Assembly (NCBI GenBank): GCA_018436855.1
Contig: JAHDKO010000145.1
Coordinates: forward strand, 1 to 60,948
Source of the DNA: Deltaproteobacteria bacterium
GTDB lineage: Bacteria; Desulfobacterota; Desulfomonilia; UBA1062
DNA length: 60,948 nucleotides
Direction: 5' to 3'
This document shows, piece by piece, positions 56,779 through 60,948 of this stretch (positions within the stretch are counted from its first letter, which is position 1; each line of letters begins with the position of its first letter). The position numbers and the translations under genes are program-made. The notes under the pieces are model-generated. The model searched no databases. It had not been told where the DNA came from and was given only the letters and a program-made list of their open reading frames with translations.

Positions 56779-57630
56779 ATGGAGATCAAAACCTTCGGCG
56801 TGGTGGGCGCCGGCCAGATGGGCGCGGGTATCGCCCAGGTCGCAGCCGTGAGCGGACTGAACGTCATCATGCACGATATCGACGAGCCGCTTGTCCAGAA
56901 AGGGTTCAAGAACATCACCAGGCTCCTGGAAAAATCCGTGGACAAGGGCAAGATGAGCCCGGGCGACAAGGACGCCGCGCTGGCGCGCATCAAGGCCACC
57001 ACCCGGCTCCAGGATATGGAGGCTGCCGACTACGTGGTGGAGGCGGCCTCGGAGAGGCAGGACATCAAATTCGCGATATTCCGTGATCTTGACTCGTCCT
57101 GTCCCTCGCATACGATCCTGGCCTCCAACACCTCCTCAATCCCCATCGGGAGGATAGCGGCTCAGACAAAGCGTCAGGACAAGGTGGCGGGCATGCACTT
57201 CATGAACCCGGTGCCGGTCATGAAGCTGGTGGAGGTCATCAGGGGACTGGCGACCTCGGACGACACCTTCCGGTCAACCTGGGACCTGGCGCTGAAATTC
57301 GGCAAGACCCCTGCAGAGGCCAACGACTACCCCGGGTTCATCTCCAACCGCGTTCTGATGCCCATGATCAACGAGGCCGTCTACTGCCTGTACCATGGCG
57401 TGGGCACCCGGGAGGACATCGACACGGTCATGAAGCTCGGCATGAATCATCCCATGGGACCGCTGGCCCTGGCGGATCTCATCGGGCTCGATACCTGTCT
57501 TGCCATCATGGAGACTCTCTATCACGGCTTCAGCGACTCGAAATACCGCCCCTGCCCGCTGCTGCGCAGATATGTGGAGACCGGCTGGCTCGGCCGCAAG
57601 ACCGGCAGGGGCTTTTACGAGTACTCATAA
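56779..57630 (+). CDS. 3-Hydroxybutyryl-CoA dehydrogenase
   Basis: 283 residues: NAD site VVGAGQMGAGIAQVAAVSG, VVEAASERQDIKFAIF, catalytic His in GMHFMNPVPVMKLVEVI and FISNRVLMPMINEAVYCLYHGV, GRKTGRGFYEYS. Reduces acetoacetyl-CoA or oxidises 3-hydroxybutyryl-CoA. AAGGAGGG precedes the ATG. Confidence 0.95.
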   Translation: MEIKTFGVVGAGQMGAGIAQVAAVSGLNVIMHDIDEPLVQKGFKNITRLLEKSVDKGKMSPGDKDAALARIKATTRLQDMEAADYVVEAASERQDIKFAIFRDLDSSCPSHTILASNTSSIPIGRIAAQTKRQDKVAGMHFMNPVPVMKLVEVIRGLATSDDTFRSTWDLALKFGKTPAEANDYPGFISNRVLMPMINEAVYCLYHGVGTREDIDTVMKLGMNHPMGPLALADLIGLDTCLAIMETLYHGFSDSKYRPCPLLRRYVETGWLGRKTGRGFYEYS

Positions 57631-57728
57631 GGTGTACGAAGGGCAAGGCCGCCAAAACGACGGGGACTGAACCCGGGTCATCAAGCCCACGGAAAACGCT
57701 GGGGAAAACCCTCTGCGTGACGAAAGAA

Positions 57729-57761
57729 AGGCGGCCGGACATTCGATATGTCCGGCCGCCT
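57729..57761 (-). terminator. Chemoreceptor gene terminator
   Basis: 14-bp perfect stem AGGCGGCCGGACAT / ATGTCCGGCCGCCT, loop of five, then TTCTTTCG on the minus strand. Confidence 0.7.
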
Positions 57762-57807
57762 CGTCCGGTCGTATACCCGGGGCCTTTCACCCAGGCACAG
57801 GCATTTT

Positions 57808-59934
57808 CTAGAACTCCTCGAAATCGTCGAACTCGCTTTCTCTCGTCCGCTTAACCGGCTTCGGCACCGCTGGGGCGGATTTCGGTTTCTGCTCTGCGCG
57901 CACGGTCCGCGATTGCCTTTCCGGAGCAGCTTGTCCGCCGGCCTCCCTGCTTACCTTGAACCGCTCCACGTGCCCGGCGAGCTCTCTAGACTCGATGCTC
58001 AGGCTGTCCGAGGTGCTTGCCAGCTCTTCGACGGTCGAGGCGTTCTGCTGGGTGGTGGTGTCGATCTGGCTGACGGCCCGGTTGAGCTCGTCGATGCCGC
58101 TTGCCTGTTCCTCGGACACCGTGGCGATCTCCTCCATGCTCTGGGAGAGATCTTCGATGTAGCCGATGATCTCTTCCAGGGACTGCTGGGATTTCCTGAC
58201 CATCTCGTCGCCTGCGCCGATCTTGCTGACCGTGTCCTCGATGAGCACCTTGATCTGCCGTGCGGCATCCGCCGAGCGCTGGGCAAGTGCCCTGACCTCC
58301 TGGGCCACCACGGCGAACCCCTTGCCGTGCTCGCCTGCCCGTGCGGCTTCGACCGCCGCGTTCAGGGCCAGCAGGTTGGTCTGGAAGGCAACCTCGTTGA
58401 CCGTGGTGATGATGTTTCCGATCTTCTTGGATGCCTCCGACATCTCGTTCATCCGGCTCACCAGCTCTTGTGACGCCTCGCCGGTGTTCTTGGCCATGTG
58501 AACCATGGACTTCACCCGCTCCCGGCCTTCGGAGGCATTCGCCGCATTCTGCTTGATGGACGAGGTCATCTGCTCGATGGTTGCAGCCACCTCCTCGACA
58601 GCAGCGGCCTGTTCCTGGGTGGCCTGGGAAAGCTCCTGCGATCCGGCCGCCACCTCCTGGGTGGCCGAATCCACCTGCAGGGCCACGTTTCTCAGCGAGC
58701 CGATCATGTTCTCCAGCTTATCGACGAAGATATTGAACTGCTCGGCCAGAAGACCGGTTTCGTCATTGCTCTGCACCTGGAGACGCGACGAGAGGTCTCC
58801 GTCGCCTTCGGATATGTCCTTGAGCTTGTCCACGGTCTTTTTGATGGGAATAATGATGCTTCTGAACAGGGTGACGCCTGCCAGGATGACGTTTGCCAGA
58901 CCGACAATCGCCAGCAGCAGGAAAATCAGCCAGAACTGGTTGAAACGGTGCATGCGCTCGTGGAGACCGGAAACCATGCCGATGGCATAGGAATCGTTCA
59001 CCGGGTGGAACGAGATCACCTGCTCGTGAACGTTCTCGTAGACGCTCATGGACCTGCCGGCCCGGATTCCGTCCCTGACGGTCCTGTCGATATCCTTCCA
59101 TTTCTCATTGTAGATCTGCCTGTTCTGCGGGTTGTAGAGGATATTTCCGTTCCTGTCCGACAGGAACGCTCCGCCCATGCCTGAGCGGGACATGGTATCC
59201 ACGAGATTTTCCAGAAAATCCTCATTTTTGAGGTCCTGCCGATTCTCATCCAAGGTGGCAATGAGAGTCCTCTGCAGCGCGAGGGTGTTCTGCTTCAGCT
59301 CTTCCTGGATCCGGTAGATACCCTCGTAGAAGGCCATCATGCCCACCCAGAAAGTGAATCCCAGGCAGAAGAGGATAAACACGACCATGAGCTTGCGCTG
59401 GAGACTGAACGTCACTCCCTGATACTCCACGCCCCGCCTCGCGCATTCCTCTTTCAGGAGTCCGATCATGGGGCTGGTTACCAGGCTGGTGGCGCCGAAC
59501 ACGAGGATATAGAATATCGAGCTCGATGCGATACCGGCCGGCCACAGTCCGTTCGCAGCGATGGGGCCGATATCGTACCGCAGATAGTTGAAATAGAGGA
59601 TCAGATTGTTGAGATTGGTCATGGCTACGATGAGGATGCCGGAGTAGATCGGGAGAAGGGAATTTCTCCGGGTGATGCCCATGAGATCCGCATCACCGAG
59701 GCTTCCGTTCTCCATCTGCTCCAGGCCGTTACTCACGGGGACCACCAGGGCGAGAAGAACGCCCGCGCCGACGGCAAAGCAGACGGCCCAGGCAATGATG
59801 CCTTGGGCGCTGAACACCTTTATCTGCTCCGGTGAATTACTCATGAGATAAAAGACTGAGAGGATCCAGCCGAAATGAACGACCGCGAAAAGGCCGCTGT
59901 ATATCAAAACAATTTTCTGCAGATATCCTTTCAT
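57808..59934 (-). CDS. Methyl-accepting chemotaxis protein
   Basis: 708 residues. Five or so N-terminal helices, a small extracytoplasmic domain (about 225-325), another helix, HAMP (about 365-415) and the long coiled signalling domain with hairpin tip [42 protein letters not shown] (read in parts). The very C-terminus after a Pro/Lys/Ala linker is [10 protein letters not shown], a possible methyltransferase-tethering or CheA-recruiting tail. The receptor's ligand is unknown. No che genes nearby. Confidence 0.92.
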   Translation of the reverse strand: MKGYLQKIVLIYSGLFAVVHFGWILSVFYLMSNSPEQIKVFSAQGIIAWAVCFAVGAGVLLALVVPVSNGLEQMENGSLGDADLMGITRRNSLLPIYSGILIVAMTNLNNLILYFNYLRYDIGPIAANGLWPAGIASSSIFYILVFGATSLVTSPMIGLLKEECARRGVEYQGVTFSLQRKLMVVFILFCLGFTFWVGMMAFYEGIYRIQEELKQNTLALQRTLIATLDENRQDLKNEDFLENLVDTMSRSGMGGAFLSDRNGNILYNPQNRQIYNEKWKDIDRTVRDGIRAGRSMSVYENVHEQVISFHPVNDSYAIGMVSGLHERMHRFNQFWLIFLLLAIVGLANVILAGVTLFRSIIIPIKKTVDKLKDISEGDGDLSSRLQVQSNDETGLLAEQFNIFVDKLENMIGSLRNVALQVDSATQEVAAGSQELSQATQEQAAAVEEVAATIEQMTSSIKQNAANASEGRERVKSMVHMAKNTGEASQELVSRMNEMSEASKKIGNIITTVNEVAFQTNLLALNAAVEAARAGEHGKGFAVVAQEVRALAQRSADAARQIKVLIEDTVSKIGAGDEMVRKSQQSLEEIIGYIEDLSQSMEEIATVSEEQASGIDELNRAVSQIDTTTQQNASTVEELASTSDSLSIESRELAGHVERFKVSREAGGQAAPERQSRTVRAEQKPKSAPAVPKPVKRTRESEFDDFEEF

Positions 59935-60346
59935 ACGCCGACTCGCTTTCCCTGATGATATGCAGATCTATTCGGCGCAGCAAAAAAATATATTGAATTT
60001 TATGTGCATCGGCTACGGAAATATCCAGTGCCGTTAGCTTTTTGTCCTATGTTCTTCTTCGGTTTTTGCCCTGTGTATCCTTCTCATTTTTCCGTATCCC
60101 GCTTCGTTTCTTCCTGTGCATACCGTTGCAATCCTCGTTACCGGTTCTCTCGCAGAGAAGAGAACACCTACTCTCATACTCCGGTAACCGGTGCCTTCAG
60201 GCCGGCTTTCCCTGCATGCACCGGAAGAGGGACAGGAAAATCTCACACGAGAGTCCCCTTTGAATCATGAATATCGAACACCGCAACAGCAAGCTCCGGG
60301 AGGAAGGAACCGTGATACGGCATCGGCGGGGATGTTCGGCGGGGTT
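59935..60346. other. Gene-free stretch
   Basis: About 410 bases with no convincing gene. AT-rich next to the chemoreceptor start; no clear sigma-28 element. Confidence 0.35.
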
Positions 60347-60948
60347 CTATTCTTTCTCTCCGGCCCCGGGAAGCGATATGCCGAAAGGCAGCGTCCTTTT
60401 TCTGGGCGGCCTGAGCAGGGCCGGGGTATCCCGGTCTTCGGCCGTATTGTCCCCCACCTGACCGTAGCCGTTGTATCCCCACCCCCATAAGGTGCCGTTT
60501 TGTTTGACAGCCATACTGTGGTGGTCCCCTGCCGAGATAAACGACCAGTTGGTGTCGAACCCGATGCACGAGGGATACCTCCGGTCGTGAGTCATACCGA
60601 TACCCAGCTGACCGAAGGCGTTCCATCCCCAGCTCCACAGGGTGCCGTCGGTCTTCAGTGCGAGGCTGTGATACTCACCGGCAGAAACCATCTTCCAGTC
60701 GCCGTCTTTCCCGACCCTTACCGGCGACACCTTATAAACCTTTGTCCCGTCGCCGAGCTGACCCCAGATGTTCGCCCCCCAGGCCCAGAGGCTGCCGTCG
60801 TCCCGGATGGCCAGCGTGTGCCATCTGCCGGCTGCAGCCGTGATCCAGACACCTCCCATTCCGATCCGTTTGGGAGACAGGCTGTCGGATTGCCCTCCGT
60901 CGCCGACCTGCCCCAGTTCGTTGGAGCCCCAGGCCCACAGGCTGCCGT
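60347..60948 (-). CDS. RCC1-repeat protein (5' end outside window)
   Basis: At least 200 codons, continuing past the right edge. Each repeat of about 50 residues has the form WxxAAAGRWHTLAIRDDGSLWAWGANxxGQLGDGT; four repeats or parts are seen (SNELGQVGDG, ANIWGQLGDG, WNAFGQLGIG, YNGYGQVGDN). This is the RCC1-like beta-propeller. C-terminal LPFGISLPGAGEKE is short. Exported or cytoplasmic status cannot be judged without the N-terminus. Confidence 0.85.
   Translation of the reverse strand, partial: GSLWAWGSNELGQVGDGGQSDSLSPKRIGMGGVWITAAAGRWHTLAIRDDGSLWAWGANIWGQLGDGTKVYKVSPVRVGKDGDWKMVSAGEYHSLALKTDGTLWSWGWNAFGQLGIGMTHDRRYPSCIGFDTNWSFISAGDHHSMAVKQNGTLWGWGYNGYGQVGDNTAEDRDTPALLRPPRKRTLPFGISLPGAGEKE

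Noticed and set aside
59935-60010. Sigma-28 flagellar-type promoter for the chemoreceptor (TAAA ... GCCGAATA)
   Set aside because: The two boxes are about 22 bases apart instead of about 15.

Overview
The window is GC-rich and reads as chromosome of an anaerobic, flagellate-type Gram-negative bacterium. I would place it in the Desulfobacterota (the former Deltaproteobacteria, syntrophic or sulfate-reducer-like), by inference only. The grounds are the gene order rplU-rpmA-obg-proB-proA-nadD-rsfS-rlmH, a selenocysteine formate dehydrogenase with NuoE/NuoF-type partners, a B12-dependent acyl-CoA mutase with its own G-protein domain, several acyl-CoA enzymes, two lipoprotein-type envelope genes, and oxygen-labile class I fumarase and quinolinate synthase. 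No rRNA, tRNA, CRISPR array, phage or intact insertion sequence was seen.

Layout. 1-6.1 kb: partial lipoprotein, small membrane protein, RRM protein, HNH protein, lipoprotein, a GNAT-histone-deacetylase fusion and a SUI1-type factor. 6.3-11.7 kb: ribosomal/proline/NAD operon on the minus strand behind a good sigma-70 promoter. 11.7-12.4 kb: gene-free but strongly structured. 12.5-17.5 kb: zinc-ribbon protein and nadC-nadA-nadB with two unknown genes ahead of them. 17.8-25.3 kb: potABCD uptake system, an XRE/cupin regulator and speD-pdaD-speE-speB, a complete arginine-to-spermidine route. 25.5-29.4 kb: Trm112-like protein, purine nucleoside phosphorylase, lon, hsp20. 30.2-33.6 kb: umuDC, MscS channel, cysteine-cluster protein. 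33.9-36.3 kb: thiolase behind a FadR-like palindrome, then a secreted protein. 36.7-40.8 kb: cobO and icmF. 41.1-51.5 kb: one minus-strand formate block that encodes NuoE, a 2Fe-2S protein, a NuoF-GltD fusion, selenocysteine FdhA and a FocA channel, followed by a five-gene DRTGG/HATPase/DRTGG/PHP/HATPase cassette. 51.9-57.6 kb: mobA, split class I fumarase, SDR, small protein, thiolase, 3-hydroxybutyryl-CoA dehydrogenase. 57.8-60.9 kb: chemoreceptor and a partial RCC1-repeat protein.

How it fits together. The formate block can pass electrons between formate and pyridine nucleotide (perhaps with ferredoxin), with FocA moving formate and MobA supplying the guanylyl part of the molybdenum cofactor. 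Thiolase, hydroxybutyryl-CoA dehydrogenase, IcmF and fumarase suggest acyl-CoA and C4-acid metabolism. The most unusual parts are the NuoF-GltD fusion with its downstream uncharacterised cassette, the integrated polyamine locus, the GNAT-deacetylase fusion, and a family of dispersed intergenic repeats.
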